From Acarospora socialis (taxonomy: Eukaryota; Ascomycota; Lecanoromycetes; Acarosporales; Acarosporaceae), in assembly GCA_025617375.2 (NCBI GenBank), contig JAMYGW020000005.1, forward strand, positions 1,736,001 through 1,800,000: 64,000 nucleotides of DNA, read 5' to 3'. How positions within the stretch are numbered: position 1 is the first letter of the stretch; each line of letters begins with the position of its first letter. The notes beneath the pieces are model-generated. The model saw nothing but the letters and a program-made list of their open reading frames with translations. It was not told the DNA's origin and ran no database searches. The position numbers were made by a program, and so were the translations under genes. Below are positions 11,936 to 26,400 of the stretch, one piece after another.

Positions 11936-14641
11936 ACACACACTTCTTCTTTCTCTTATTTACATTATTTTCTTCTGTATATCTTAATACTTCACTTTAT
12001 TTATTTCTTATATTACATGCTGACTGTTGTCAAAAGCTATATTATGAATTTTGATGACTCTTTCATGAAGCAATAACTCATTTCAATTCTCAGTCACAAG
12101 AACTGTAAACAATGATTTACTTTCATGAGAAGATGACTGATAAATGAAGATTTTTGATATACTATTGAGATCTTAATGATCAACACTTCTGTTAATGACT
12201 TCTTCTTTTTACTCAGTAATTTTAATTTTAAAAGTCAGAAGTCTGATGCAAAGACTTTGTACTGACTTATCATTTATATCAGTGCAGATAATCAGAAGTA
12301 CATTACAGACAAGATTAATGTGAAGAATACTTAAAATGTCTTGAAGTTCAAATACAAAAAGAAGCTGCAGATCACTGAAAAACAATATTTGATGAAGTTT
12401 ATTGAATACAGAATATTAACAAATATATTCATCAATGAAGCATAAACATATCTCAGCAAGCTGAGCAGAAAAATTGTTGCAACTCAGTTTAATATGATTG
12501 ATTTATTTAAGTTTGAGCAACAATTTCAAACACTTCTTCAAGCATTATCTGAGAATTATACAGTGATTCACAACACAATCAACACTTAAAACATTTCAAA
12601 CATCAAAAGAAATCTGCAGAAGCTTCAAGAGAAAAAAATACAATTAAAAACTATTGAGATTGTTTTGTGAGCAGATCAACACAAAGAGAAAAATCTGATA
12701 TACTTATATCAGAATGATGTGAGATATCATTATTGAAGATTGTTAAGCTTCAACAACAATCATTTTTCTCAGCATAAATCAGTTAAATGTCTTCTCTGTC
12801 ATAACTTTCATCACATTTAAGACTGTGAATATCTTTCTGCTGCTTGCAAGAATATTAAGTTAAGAAAATTATTTGTCTTAACTGTAGTCAAATCAGTCAG
12901 AAAGTTAGATAAATTGTCTGCAGATAACTCACATCATAAAAACAAAATGAAATTCAAATACAGAAATAAAAAGCATAGAACTTTTGATGCTGAGACTGAG
13001 AAAAACAATGACTCATTCTTATCTGAGTTTGATGTAAAGAAAGACAATAAGATTGTCACTTTGTTTAAGAAAGCTGTCAGTAAGATACTCAGCTCTGAAT
13101 GAGTTGTGAATTCTGAATACTTTATACACATAATTGATCAATGTTAACTCTTCACTGATTTTTTAATATGCATATGATGCTGAAGAATTAAAGTTGAGAG
13201 AAGACACTTATACTCTTATTACTGTGAAGTAACTATGATACAAGACAGATTCAGAAATTTTGTAAATCTAAATTCAACATTCTATGTATCTGAACTAGAA
13301 GTTAATCTTTTATTAGAAAAGCAAATGTGTAAAATGAAATTGCAGAAAAGCTTTAATCAGCACAGTTTTTACATGTAGAATAAACATGACAATGTCATGA
13401 TAGAAGTGTCTGAGTGAGACAGTGTTTATATAGTTAAACATATTGCAAAAAAACTGAATAAGTTTGTTCTATTATCTGTTATACACATGTTATTCAATTC
13501 AGAAATAACTTTTTCAGTTACAGTACTGAATATGAACTTTCAGATACAGACTGATTCATTAAGCTTTGTTGACACTTTATTTTCTGCTGACACTTCATTT
13601 TTAAGTGAAAAGATTAAGATTTACAAGCTGTAACATCAACAATTTGTTCATCTTAACTTTGCAAAGCTCTGCAATCTTCACAAAGTCATAATTTTTAAAA
13701 AGTTAATTCTTATTGCTGAAGACAAAAAGAACATGTGTGAAGTTTGTGTCATCATTAAGTTTATCAATCAACAAAAATACACTGTGAGTGAGCAGAAAAT
13801 CAACATTCTTGCTTTGATCTTCATTGATATATGCAGTTTCTTATCTCTATCATTTATTGAACATCAGTACTTTCTGAAGATTGTGAACAATTATTTTTGA
13901 AAGATATAAACAATATTACTGAAGTAATACAATAATGCTTTACAGAAACTGTAAGAATGACAATTAAAGATTGAGTTTCAGATTGATGCAAAAGTGCTTG
14001 TTGTATAAAGTAATAATATTACAAAGTTAAAATCAATTCTGAATGACTGATGCAAATTCTTTGACATTACACTACAGTACACTGTGTTTTACATATTTAT
14101 TTAGAATGATATTGCTGAAAGAATCATCTGTATCACTGAAAATTCAGTGCATATTATAATTAAAAAAACAGAACTTTCAATAAAGTTTTGAGTGAAGACA
14201 GCACAAATAGATATCTATCTTCACAATTAAACAACAACTAATTTCTTAATCAACAGCAGACAAACAACTCTGAAGAAAATCTTCACTGAGATGCAGCTAT
14301 TCATTGATTACATTTGTATTTGAGATTGCAAATACTACTTCTATATTGATCTCAAGTTGTTGCTGAAGAACAGACAGAATAAGTTTGTGAATTAAGAATG
14401 AGTAAAAGTTTTCATAAATTATATAAATAAAATCACAAAACAGTATCTGCTTTGAATCTCAGATCTTAAGTAAATCATTAAGAGTTATACTGTGAAGTTT
14501 GCTGAGAATGAGAAGAAAAACAGTGTTGATCTCAAACTACAAAGATAAATGCTGAACATTCTGTCTGAACAAAAATCAGTTAAATAATTATAAAAGAATG
14601 TAGTTATCATAAATTTCACAGCATCTACAACTCTGTCTACT

Positions 14642-15002
14642 TGTAATATTTTAATCTGAGCTTTCTTGAGTATGTAGAGCTAAGAGTTTATGCTTATTGA
14701 TATAATGACTGGTCTGAAATGGTTCTGGTCTTTAACTCTTAGATGATTATTTAAGTTGAACATGATTGTTTTCATAAAAAAAACAACTCTACTATATAGA
14801 ATGTGCTTGATGTTTCTGTATTGAGCACTCTTGATGTCTTGATGTCTTAATGTTGAGAAATTGAGTTCTTGACTTGTCTGCTCATCATTAAGTTGTTATG
14901 TTGTTATGTGACTGCTGTCTAGCAGTTTTTCTTGTACACACTTCAAGTAAACTCTTGATCACAGATCTGCAAGTTTCTTTCTTTCTGAGTATGATTATAA
15001 CA
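14642..15002 (-). repeat. 3' (left) LTR of Gypsy B
   Basis: 361 bp; it matches 20806-21166 in the same orientation. CTACT precedes it. Confidence 0.9.
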
Positions 15003-18000
15003 TCATTTTTCTTCTTCAGATGCTAGTTCTCTAGAGTTTACTTAAGTAAGAGTATATAACAATTTCTATCATCAGCAATGATGCTTTTTAAAAATTTCAA
15101 TTGTCTAAGAATTGCAAAGAAAATTCAGCTTAGTGATAGTCTCATTATGTTTTTTTGTGAATTCTGTACTGCTTGTGATCTCAATTGCTTTGTTATGATT
15201 GATGAAAGATCAAAATGCAATAAGTATACTTGTCATGATCATCTATACATTGCAGTTTTGTGAAAGTCTCTCAACAGAACTCATCTTTTTCTTCAAAAGA
15301 AAATAAATGATGCAAATGCAGCTCTTGATGCTCTTGCTATCAAGATAATACATTTTCAAAAGACTTTGAATCAAACAGATTGTCATATCACACAGAAGAC
15401 TGACTGTCTTGCTGCTGAACTTGATAGTGATAATGATGAAACTGAGAATGAAGATTCTCAAACAATGTCATAACTTGTTAACTTGATGTCTTCATTCTTC
15501 TGAGTTAATGTTGACTTTCTTTTTTAAAATGTTGAAGTGTTCTTGTGCAGTTCTTGAGATTCTCTTTGGATTTTCAGATACTTTTTGAGATATTGTAATC
15601 TTTTCATTTTATGAGATAGTGAGTTTTCTCATTAATTATTCTCTTTTCTAGAATGTTCTTGACTTCATATTCTTTTTTGAATTTGACAGATGTTTTAATG
15701 ATTTGAAGTGATATGAACTGATTGCAATGCTGTAATATGAATGCATGAAATACTGAGTGTATTCTCATTTTCTTGAATAAGTTTAACTCATAGCTTAATT
15801 CTTTAATGTTTCATATAATCTTGAATGATTCAATGCTTCTGTTCTCTAGCTTTTTGCTTTTTTCTTTAATTTGTATGTTGTTCATTCTCAGATATATCTT
15901 CTCTTCTTCTTTGAATGATTTTATCTTTATCATTTGTTTTATCTGCTGTTCAATTCATCTTGTTAAATCTTGATGCAATTTCTTTATCTGAGCAACATCT
16001 AAAATCACTTTCTGACTTCATGATTCATGTTCTTTGAAATCTCATCATATCTCTGAATTGTAGCTGTAGTTCACATAGAAAGATGTTTTTTCTGTGATTT
16101 TGTTTTTTGTGTTGTTGTATGCAAACTGTGTCATTAACAATAGTCATACTCAGTCATTCTGATTCTTGTTGACATAGTGTTTTAAGTAAGTTTTTATCAT
16201 TTGATTTATTCATTTGCTTTGTTCATCTGTCTGTGAGTGATATGCTATTGACATCTTATGTTTTATTCTGAGTTCTGCTGTGAGTGTCTTTCAAAACTTG
16301 CTTGTAAACAGTTCATCTCTGTCAGTGATAAACTTCTTTGATAGCTTGTGATTGCTAATCAATTCTCACAGTATAATGTACATCAATACTGGTGCTGTTG
16401 CAGTTTTCTGAAATGAAATGAACATTGTGTACTTGATCAATCTGTTCACTATGATTAATATGCTATTGAATCTCACTTTTCATGCTGAGTTCTTAGATGA
16501 TGATAGTTTTGTAATGAAGTTCATGATAATCAACTTTCATAATGCATCTGATGCATTTAATTGTGTTACTTTGTCATCTTGTTTATCTTAATTGATCTTA
16601 TTTCTTTGACATAAGTCACACACAGCAATCATTTCAGTGATTCAATTTCTAAAATCACTAACATTGCATCTTCTTCACACTAAATTCTCAGTGCACTTGA
16701 TTTCTAGATGTTCATCAACTCTGCTGTAGTGATACATTTTAATGAGTTTTTCATTTGTTAAAAAAGCTTGCTTCATCTTGTATATTGCTGTTAAGTTCTT
16801 TGTGAGAACTTTGTTGTTGTTTTTGCTGAGAATTTCAGCATATACTATCTGTACATCTTCATAATCAGATTGTCTACTTAAGACATCTGCTTCATCATTC
16901 TCATTATTTTTTTTGTAATGAATTTGAAATTCATAATCTGTCAACTGCTCTGCTCAACAAACTTGTCATTAGTTAAGTTGCTTTGTCATTGCAAAGTTTC
17001 TCAGATTCTTGTGATTGATGTAGATCTGAATTGACTTGCTTGTTTTTACAAGATAAGATCTTCAATCTTGTAGTGCTTTCACTATTGCAAGAAGTTTCTT
17101 ATCATGAATCTCATATCTTTTCTTGAGTTCTGATAGCTTTCTAAATTGATATGCTATGAATCTTTGTTGCTCATTCTTGATCTGGTATAGACATGCTTTT
17201 ACTGTAAAATTTGAAGTGTCAGTTTTCAGTGTCTTTTTGCATGCTGAATTGAGTATTCTCAGATGTGTCATTTCATTAAAACTTCTCTTTAATATGTGAA
17301 ATGTATTTTTCTGCTTTTTATCTCAATGTTATTCTTTGTTCTTGTGTGTTAAATGCATTAGTGGTTTCACAATCTTTGCATAGTTTGATATGAACTTTCA
17401 ATAATAGTTTGTCAATTCTAGAAAGACTTGTACTTTCTTGATCTGTTTCAGTGTTGATCAGTTTCTGACTGCTTTCATCTTCTTTGAATTTTTCTTAATT
17501 TGTTCAGGTTGAATCACATAGTCTAAGAACTCAACTTCTCTGATTTTGAACCTGCTTTTTGACTTTTTCATGTACAAGACTTTCTCATTGAGTTTTGTCA
17601 ATATCTTGCACATATGCTCTTGATACTTCTCAAGATCTTCTGAATATATCAGAATATTATTGAGATATGTGATCACAAAATTATTGAGATATTTTCTCAA
17701 CATGTTGTTGATTAATCTTTAAAAGATGACTGAAGCATTCTTTAACTCAAACAGCATAACAGTGTATTCATAGTGTTCATATCTTGTTCAGAATGTCATC
17801 TTTCACTTTTTATCTTCTTTCATTCTGACTCAGTAGTAGGCATTCTTGAGATTTAAGCTTGTGAATCATTTAACTTTGTCTAATTAATCTTGTAACTCTT
17901 TTATCAGTGATAGAAAATAACTGTCTTAATGAGTTATCTTGTTGAGTTGTCTGTAATCAACACATAATTATTTCTTGTCATTCTTCTTTAATACAAACAG

Positions 18001-20440
18001 AATCAGATATTCTGTCAGTGACTTTGATGATTTTATAAATTCTCTTTTGAGATTCTCATCAAGATAAGTTTTAACTTTCTTGAGTTGATTTTCACTCATT
18101 GAGTATAATGACATTCACTTAGATTGCTTTCTGTTCAATAGTGATATTTTATAATTTCATGACTTATACTTTGATAAGTTCATTTCTGATTGTTTAGAAA
18201 TCTTGTATGTGTTTTTAACTGCATATATTTCTTTTGTAATTCAATTAATTCTCAGATTTCTTTCACATAATCAGAACATCTCTAGCACTGCATTATATTC
18301 AATTAATTTTATAACATCAAACATTATCTCTTGTGAGTTTTCAAGAATTGAGACTTTCACACAGATCTTCTCATCAATTCTTTTGATGACTTCATTTATC
18401 ATTCATATATTGAATGAACAGTGCACTTGCTGTGTCACTAATCTCAACATATTGACTATTCATCAACTCATAATATTGTCATTCACTTCAGAATCTATCA
18501 ATGCATTAATCTGATTCTCATTGATCATGATCTTGATTCATATTTAATGATCACTGTTATTTCTTTAAGATGCTGCTAGCTTCTTATTCTTTAGTCTTGT
18601 TGAGAGAGCTTTTTATTTTTTAACTTACTTAATTGTTCAGCTCATCTTCATAGTTTTTAAAATCATCTCAGTTCTTCTTCAATCATAAGATTTGCATACT
18701 CTAGACTGTATCACTCAATGTGTCTTTCTGAATGTAGTCAGAGTTCATACTGATCATATTTCATCTGCAACTGACTTTTTAAGACTTTTACTCTTTGCAG
18801 AAATTCTAATGATATATATTCTTTGCTGAAGATTCATCTGTCTTCATTCTGCATGATATATTCTTCAGATAAGTGTATTTTGATTTTGTGACTCTTTGTT
18901 TTTTACACAAGAGATTCTGACATTGATTCTCTTGTGATTGTTTATACATCTCTCATTAAATCATTAAATCTTTCACATATCTTCACTTTCTTCTTCAGCA
19001 TCTTTTTGCTGATTGATGTCACTTTTCTTTGAGCATTTAGATTCTCTTCAATCTTTGTTCAGTATTTCTTTGAAAACTCTGTCTCAACATTGTCTGAACT
19101 TTTTTCTGTGAGTGTATCACTGTTAAAAAGTATTTATGATTTGTCAATCTGAAATTCATGATCATCAGTTTTCTCAATGTCATCTTCAAGAGCATTGTTT
19201 TCTTTCTCAGCATCAAGAAATTCTTTCTTGATAAGAATAGCTAATTCTGTTTTGTATGTTGATTAACTTTTCTTGTTATATCTGTTTCTTGTGTCTCTGT
19301 GCAGTTTCTGAGAGTATTATCTGACTTTATCTTTTGCACTCATGTGTATTCTGCACATGTTATCATAACAGACTGTTTAGTTGAGAGTGTCATGCACTAC
19401 ACATGTATTCTTCTTAACTGTCACTGCAATGTTCTTTCTTTTCATCTGAGATCTGTTGCATTCTTAAACAAGGTGTTCAGGTTTTCTGCAGTTGTAATAC
19501 ATTTATATTTTGTTTTGCAATGTCATTTAAAACTTAGTGAACTGCTTCTGCTGACATTCATACTTCATTTATTTAGTTTTTCATGACTTTTGATGACACT
19601 TCTCAATTGTATTGAGGTTTATAGAGTTTGTCTCTCTATGTCTTATTGATGAAACATATCACTTCACTCACAGTCAAGAGCTTTCTTCTTGACCTTCTAT
19701 CATAGATGACATTTAATATTCTTTTTGTTTTATCTGTCATTTTCATTGACAACTATTGATGTTGATACTCAAATCAATCATTCTCTAAAGATTGTCTGAT
19801 TATTCTGCTTGAGCTATTTTGTCTTTGATGAATTTTCTCAACTCACAATAGTACTGATAGATGAGTGCTTCATTATTTCATCTGATAAGTGTCACTAATT
19901 GCTGAAACTCTGTGACATATACTGCTGTCAATTCACTCTGTCACAAGATATGAACTTGTTTCTCTGTTGTTCTTTCTTCATCAATTACTTTAAAGACTTT
20001 TCTTAGTTCTTTCTTAAACTGTGCATAGTCATTGAACATAGACTTCATGTCTGTGTTGCATTCTTTGTATCTCTTTTCTAGAAACTCATGCAGTTTGAAA
20101 TCAACTCAATTGAAAGCTGCATTCATGAGATAGGTTGCTGCAAACAAGATTTTCTTTTGATTGATTTGAAACTTTGACTGATTGAATTCAATATATAGAT
20201 TGAGCTTAGTCATAAAGACTCACAGTTTTTCTTTTTCTTCATCAAAAACATCTAATATCTGTATCTTGAGTGCACTCAAAGATAGTTGTATCATCAAGAC
20301 TGACATCACTGATTGTGTCACTGTTCTATTTAAAGTAAATAGTAAAGATGAGTTTGTCTGAGCTTGTCTTAAAAACAAAGTTGAGACATTCTTCTGTGTG
20401 TCAAACATCATACTTGTTATATCATAAGAATGTTCAAAGT

Positions 20441-20801
20441 TGTTATGATCATACTCAAAGAGAAAGAAACTCATAGATCTGTGATTAAGAGTTTATTTGA
20501 AGTGCATACAAGAAAAACTGTTAAACAACAATCACATAACAGCACAACAGCTTGACAATGAGCAGATGAGTCAAGAACTCAATTTCTTGACATTAAGACA
20601 TCAAAACATCAAGAGTGCTTGATGCAGAGATGTTGAGCACATTCTATATAGTAAAGTTATTTTTCTTATGAAAACAATCATGTTCAACTTAAATAATCAT
20701 CTAAGAGTTAAAGATCAGAATCATTTCAGATCAGCTGTTATATCAATAAGCATAAACTTTTAACTCTACATACTTGAGAAAGCTCAGATTAAAACATTAC
20801 A
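20441..20801 (+). mobile_element. Solo LTR of the Gypsy B family, inserted at the LTR/internal junction of Gypsy B
   Basis: A 361 bp LTR in the opposite orientation to the two Gypsy B LTRs, with its own perfect 5-bp target duplication AAAGT (20436-20440 and 20802-20806). The duplicated bases are the last four of the Gypsy B internal region plus the first of its LTR. The insertion therefore hit the junction itself and created a near-palindrome of two head-to-head LTRs (20441-21166). It is the youngest layer of the nest. Solo LTRs normally arise by recombination between the two LTRs of an inserted element. Confidence 0.87.
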
Positions 20802-20805
20802 AAAG

Positions 20806-21166
20806 TGTCATATTCTAATCTGAGCTTTCTTGAGTATGTAAAACTAAGAGTTTATACTTATTAATATAACAGCTGGTCTGAAATGATTCTGGTCTTTAAC
20901 TCTTAGATGATTATTTAAGTTAAACACAATTGTTTTCATAAGAGAAATGATTTTACTATATAGAATGTGCTTAACATCTCTGCATTGAGTACTCTTGATG
21001 TTTTGATGTCTCAATGTCAAGAAATTGAGTTCTTAACTCATCTGCTCACTATTGAGCTGTTGTGCTGTTATGTGACTGCTGTCTAGCAGTTTTTCTTGTA
21101 CACACTTCAAGTAAACTCTTGATCACAGACTCATGAGTTTCTTTCTTTTTGAGTATGATCATAACA
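20806..21166 (-). repeat. 5' (right) LTR of Gypsy B
   Basis: 361 bp partner of 14642-15002, followed by CTACT. It is separated from the internal region by an inverted solo LTR. Confidence 0.9.
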
Positions 21167-23191
21167 CTACTGTCTTTAAGCAAATTTACAGATTCAGACT
21201 CATGAGTTTAAATGACAAAGAAGAATTTAAGTTGACTGCAAATAATCTTGACACATTTTCATCAGACATTCATATGATAAATAAATTGATTATAATCAAC
21301 TTAAACAGATTACAGACAAATAAATAGAGTGAGATTAAGTAGTTTTTACACATTGAAGTTTCTGTCAGCAAAGCACTGAATATTTTAACTGAGAAAGTCA
21401 AGACATTCTTGTGCATCAAGATTTCAAAAAGAAAACAAAACAGCAACAATGAAGACTCTGACAAATTTATAATTAAAATATTATAAATTATGTTGATATT
21501 CACAGTATTCACTGTAGATAATGAGAAAAACACTGAGAACATTAAATTTAACATTCTCACATCTGTCATCTATATTGAAGCAGTGAGAGATTTAGTCTGA
21601 GAAAAAATATAAAAAAATGCTATTTATGCAGAGTTAATGACTCTGACAGTCAACAGAACATAAAAAGAGATTATGTCATTAAAAAACACAAATATAATGA
21701 TCAGTAAGTAAATATTCAAATTTAAGCTGAATACTGATGAATCTTTGAACAAATTTAAAACAAAAGTTATGATGAGAGATTTTTCACAGATGTATAACAT
21801 TGATTATAAAAACATCTTCACATTTATAGTTAAGTTCAACACTCTTTGAGTCTTTCTTGTCATTGTTGTTCTTGAGAATTTTGAATATCATTAAGTAAAC
21901 ATTAACAACATCTTCACAAAATTCTTTCTTAAAAAAATCATCTACATGATAGTTTCTTCTGAAGTTCAAGTTGCATTTGACTGTGCACTGTGTATATTGT
22001 ATAGTTTTTATAATTTGAAGTAAGCTGTACAAAACTGATATAAATGATGTGTCACTGATCTGTGCAAATTAAACTTTCATTAAAGCAATATTAACTCATG
22101 TCTTCTCATCAACAGTGTCAAAAGAATCATGCTGTTTCTCTATGTAAATGATATAATTGTAATTTCAGCAAGTCTGACACACATTTTTTGATTTAAGAAA
22201 GTTCTTGTGAAGATGTTCAAAATTAAGAACTTGAAGAAGACACAGAAAATTCTTAACATACAAGTCACATGTAACTGCAAGAGAAAAACTCTATATTTAA
22301 ATCAAACTCACTATGTAAACAAGATGCTGAAAGATCTTCACATGCAGTCTGACAAGCACAAGATCACAACAATTTTATTTAATGAATATAATGTTTTTTG
22401 TTTCATCAACTCAGCTGATTAAAGAATAGATTGAAGACAGTATCAACATACAATTGAAAGTCTGATGTATGTGGTAATTCATATTTAATTAAACATTGTC
22501 TCTGCTCTAGATCAACTAAATCAGTATTTTAATGATTTTGTAAAGCATTATAAATATGTGTTTAAGAAACTGCTGTGATATATAAGATCAATTATCATTT
22601 TTAATATTGTGTATGAGTTCAGTGAAAGTCAAGTCATACTTAAATATTCTGACTTTAACTATACATCAGACAAGCAAGATCAGAAATTAATTCTGAGACA
22701 TGTATACATGCTTGAAGATAAATTAGTGTCATGAATAAATCAAAAACAAAAGTCTGTTGTCATCTTAATCACAGAAACTGAATATATAATTATATCAATA
22801 TATGCAAAAATTGAAGTCTGACTTACACAGATGCTGTGAGACATGAATATGAACAAGTATTTTGAAGACAATTCATACTGTGTAAATATCAAAAAGAATA
22901 AAGCTCATTGAACAGTCTCATTTCTTCAGCTTAAGAAAGACAATCAGATTGTTTTGACTTTAATTAAGAATGCACATGTGCATAAGCAATCAAAACACAT
23001 TAATATTGTTTATCATCATATCTGTAATCTGCACAAGCAAAATCAGATTGATGTGAACTTTGTGCTCAGTTAAGACATGATAACTGATGAATTAATTAAG
23101 TTTTTATTTAAATGAATCTTTGAGCATTTTGTTGAATAACTGAGATTTACTGTTAATGAAAGTCAATAGATGCAGCATTACTGAGTGAAAG

Positions 23192-23401
23192 TGTTGAGAA
23201 GTGTGATGTTCTAACTGCTTTCATAGTTTTAGTTGAGATTAACATCAAAAATTACTCATTACTCATATAGTCTGTGTGACAGAGCATATGAACAGACAAT
23301 CTTTACAACTTACATTGATCATGATCAAGTCAACAGTGTATGTTTTACTAAATAGACAGTTAGTCAGCAGTATAGCATGAGTATTCTTTTATCTCTCAAT
23401 A
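23192..23401 (+). repeat. 3' LTR of Copia C
   Basis: 210 bp partner of 11412-11621, followed by ACTTA. Confidence 0.9.
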
Positions 23402-26400
23402 ACTTAGTTGATTTAGAACAAAGACAATGTTTAATTAAGTATGAATCACTGCATACATCAGATTTTCAATTGCATGTTGATACTGTCTTTAATTTATTCT
23501 TTGATCAGCTGAATTGACAAGACAAAAAACATTATATTCATTGAGTGAAATTATTGTGATCTTGTACTTATCAAATTACATGTAAAAATCTTTCAGCATC
23601 TTATTTACATAATGAGTCTGATCTAAATATAGAGTTCTTCTCTTGCAGTTATGTGTAACTTATATATTAAGATTTTTTTGTGTCTTTCTTAAGTTTTTAA
23701 TTTTGAACATCTTCACAAGAACTTTCTTAAATCAGAGAACATGTATTAGATTTATTGAAATTACAATTATATTGTTTACATAGAGAAGCAGTATAATTCT
23801 TTTGACACTGTTGATGAAAAAACATAAATCAACATTACTTTAATAAAAATTTAACTTGTGCAGATCAATGATACATCATTTATATCAGTTTTGCACAGCT
23901 TACTTCAAATTATAAAAACTACACAATATACACAGTGCACAGTCAGATGCAATTTGAACTTTAGAAAAGACTGTTATGTAGATGATCTTTTTAAGAAAGA
24001 ATTTTGTGAATATGTTGTTGATGTTTATTTGATGATATTCAAGATTCTTAAGAGCAACAATGATAAGAAAAACTCAAAGAGTGTTGAATTTAACTATAGA
24101 TGTGAAGATGTTTTTATAATCAATATTATATATTTGTGAAAAATCTCTTATCATAACTTTTATTTTAAACTTGTTCAGAGATTCATCAGTGTTCAGTTTA
24201 AGTTTAAATATTCATTTATTGATTACTATATTTACATTCTTTAATAACACAGTCTCTTTTCATATTTCATTGACTGTCAGAATCATCAACTTTGCATAAA
24301 TAACATTTTTTTACATCTTTTCTCAAACTGAGTCTCTCACTGCTTCAACATAGATAACAGATGTAAAAATGTCAGATTTAACATTTTCAGTATCTTTTTC
24401 ATTATCTGCAGTGAGTGTTGTAAGTATCAGCATAGTTCATAATATTTTAATTATGAATTTATTGAAGTCTTTATTATTGTTGTTTCATTTTCTCTTTGAA
24501 ATCTCAACACACAAGAATGTCTTAACTCTCTCAGTTAAAATATTTGATGCTTTGCTGACAAAAACTTCAATGTATAAAAACTGCTTAATCTCACTCTGTT
24601 TATTTGTCTGTAATTTGTTTGAGTTGATTGTGATTAATTTATTCATTATATGAATATCTGATGAAAATATGTTAAAATTGTCTGCAGTCAATTTAAATTC
24701 TTTTTTATCATCTGAATTCATAAATTTAAGTTTGTAAGTTTGTTCAGAGACAGTAAACAGAGTTGTAGATGCTGTAGAATTCATGATGATTACATTCTTC
24801 TATAATTATTCAACTGACTTTTGTTCAGACAGAATATTTGACATTTATTTTTGCAGTTTGAGATTAACACTGTTTTTCTTCTCATTCTTGACAAACTTCA
24901 CAGTATAATTCTTAATAATCTGCTTAAGATCTGAAACTTATAGCAGATATTGTTTTGTAATTTTATTTACATAACTCATAAAAACTTTCACTCATTCTTA
25001 ATTTATGAACTTATTCTGTCTGTTCTTCAGCAACAACTTGAGATTAATATAAAAGTAGCACTTGCAATCTCAGACATAAATATAATCAATGAACAGCTAC
25101 ACATCAGTGAAGATCTTCTTCAAAGTTATTTGTTTGTTGTTGATTAAGAAATTAGTTGCTGTTCAATTGCAAAGATAAACATCTATTTATGCTGTCTTCA
25201 TTTAAAACTTTATTGAAAGTTCTGTCTTCTTAATCATAATGTACACTGAGTTCTCAGTGATACAGATGACTCTTTCAGCAATATTATTCTGAATAAACAT
25301 GTAGAACACAGTGTACTGCAGTGTAATATTAAAAAATCTGCATCAGTCATTCAGAATTGATCTTAATTCTGTGACATTGTCACTTTATACAGTAAGTACT
25401 CTTGCACTAATTTGAAGCTCAATCTTTAGTTATTACTCTCACAGTTTTTGTGAAACATTATTGCATCACTTTAACAATATTGTTTATATCTTTCAAAAAT
25501 AGTTATTCACAATCTTCAGAAAGTACTGATATCTGATAAATGATAGAGATAAGAAATCACATATATTAATAAAAATCAAAGCAAGAATATTGATCTTCTG
25601 CTCACTTACAGTGTGTTTTTGTTGATTGATAAACTTAATGATGACATAAACTTTACACATATTCTTCTTGTTTTCAACAATGAAAATTGACTTTTTAAAA
25701 ATTATAACTTTGTAAAGATTGCAGAGCTTTACAGAGTCAAGATGAATGAACTGTCAGTGTTACAGCTTGTAAATCTTGATCTTTTCACTTAAAAATGAAG
25801 TGTCAGCAGAAAATGAAGTGTTAACAAAGCTTAATGAATCAGTTTGTGTCTGAAAGTTCACATTTGATACTGTAACTGAAAAAGTTATCTCTGAATTGAA
25901 TAACATGTGTATGACAGATAACAGAGTGAATTCATTCAGTTTTTTTGCAATATGTTTAATTATATAGACACTGTCTCACTCAGACACTTCTATTATAACA
26001 TTGTCATGTTTATTCTGCATATAAAGACTATGCTGATTAAAGTTTTTCTGCAATTTCATTTTGCATATTTGCTTTCTTAATAGAAGATTAACTTCTAATT
26101 CAGACATATAAAGTATTGAACTTAAATTCACAAAATTTCTGAATCTGTCTTGCATCACAGTTACTTTACAGTAGTGAAAGTATAAGTGTTTTTTCTCAAC
26201 TTTAATTCTTCAACATCATATGCATATTAAAGAATCACTGAAAAATTAACATTAATTAATTATATTTGTGAAGTATCTGAAATTTGCAACTCATTTAAAG
26301 CTGAGTATCTTACTGACAACTTTCTTAAACAAAGTAACAATCTCATTGTTTTTCTCTGCATCAGACTCAGATAAGAATGAGTTATTGTTTTTCTCAGTTT

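Larger units (their letters stand above)
14642..21166 (-). mobile_element. Gypsy B: Ty3/Gypsy LTR retroelement fossil inserted in Copia C
   Basis: Two 361 bp LTRs (14642-15002 and 20806-21166), with perfect target duplication CTACT (14637-14641 and 21167-21171). Flanking DNA on both sides is Copia C sequence. Parts on the minus strand, from right to left, are gag (about 20350-19750), zinc-knuckle-like region (about 19500), protease region, reverse transcriptase (about 18100-17300), RNase H (about 17270-17000) and integrase (about 16950-15600). Without the solo LTR it is about 6.2 kb, so the layout looks whole, but it is broken by many changes. Its LTR and internal region are related to Gypsy A; the LTR ends share about 20 bp. 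Confidence 0.9.
11412..23401 (+). mobile_element. Copia C: Ty1/Copia LTR retroelement fossil inserted in Copia D/E
   Basis: Two 210 bp LTRs (11412-11621 and 23192-23401), plus orientation, with perfect target duplication ACTTA (11407-11411 and 23402-23406). Without the Gypsy B insertion it is about 5.5 kb, a normal full length for Copia. Parts in order on the plus strand are a leader with tandem repeats (about 11690-11935), gag with zinc-knuckle-like region (about 12400-12900), protease and integrase regions (about 13000-14640) and, after Gypsy B, reverse transcriptase (about 21560-22430) and RNase H (about 22440-23160). It looks complete in layout but is broken by many changes. It is younger than Copia D/E, which it interrupts, and older than Gypsy B. 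Confidence 0.88.

Noticed and set aside
20441-21166. The head-to-head LTR pair as terminal inverted repeats of a DNA transposon
   Set aside because: Each unit is 361 bp and matches the LTR at 14642-15002. One unit has its own 5-bp duplication, so a solo LTR insertion explains it.
21784-22032. Open frames such as 21784-22032 (minus), 23858-24139 (plus) and 24369-24653 (plus) as genes
   Set aside because: They are antisense shadows of Copia pol sequence in C and D; the two inverted copies give mirror-image frames.
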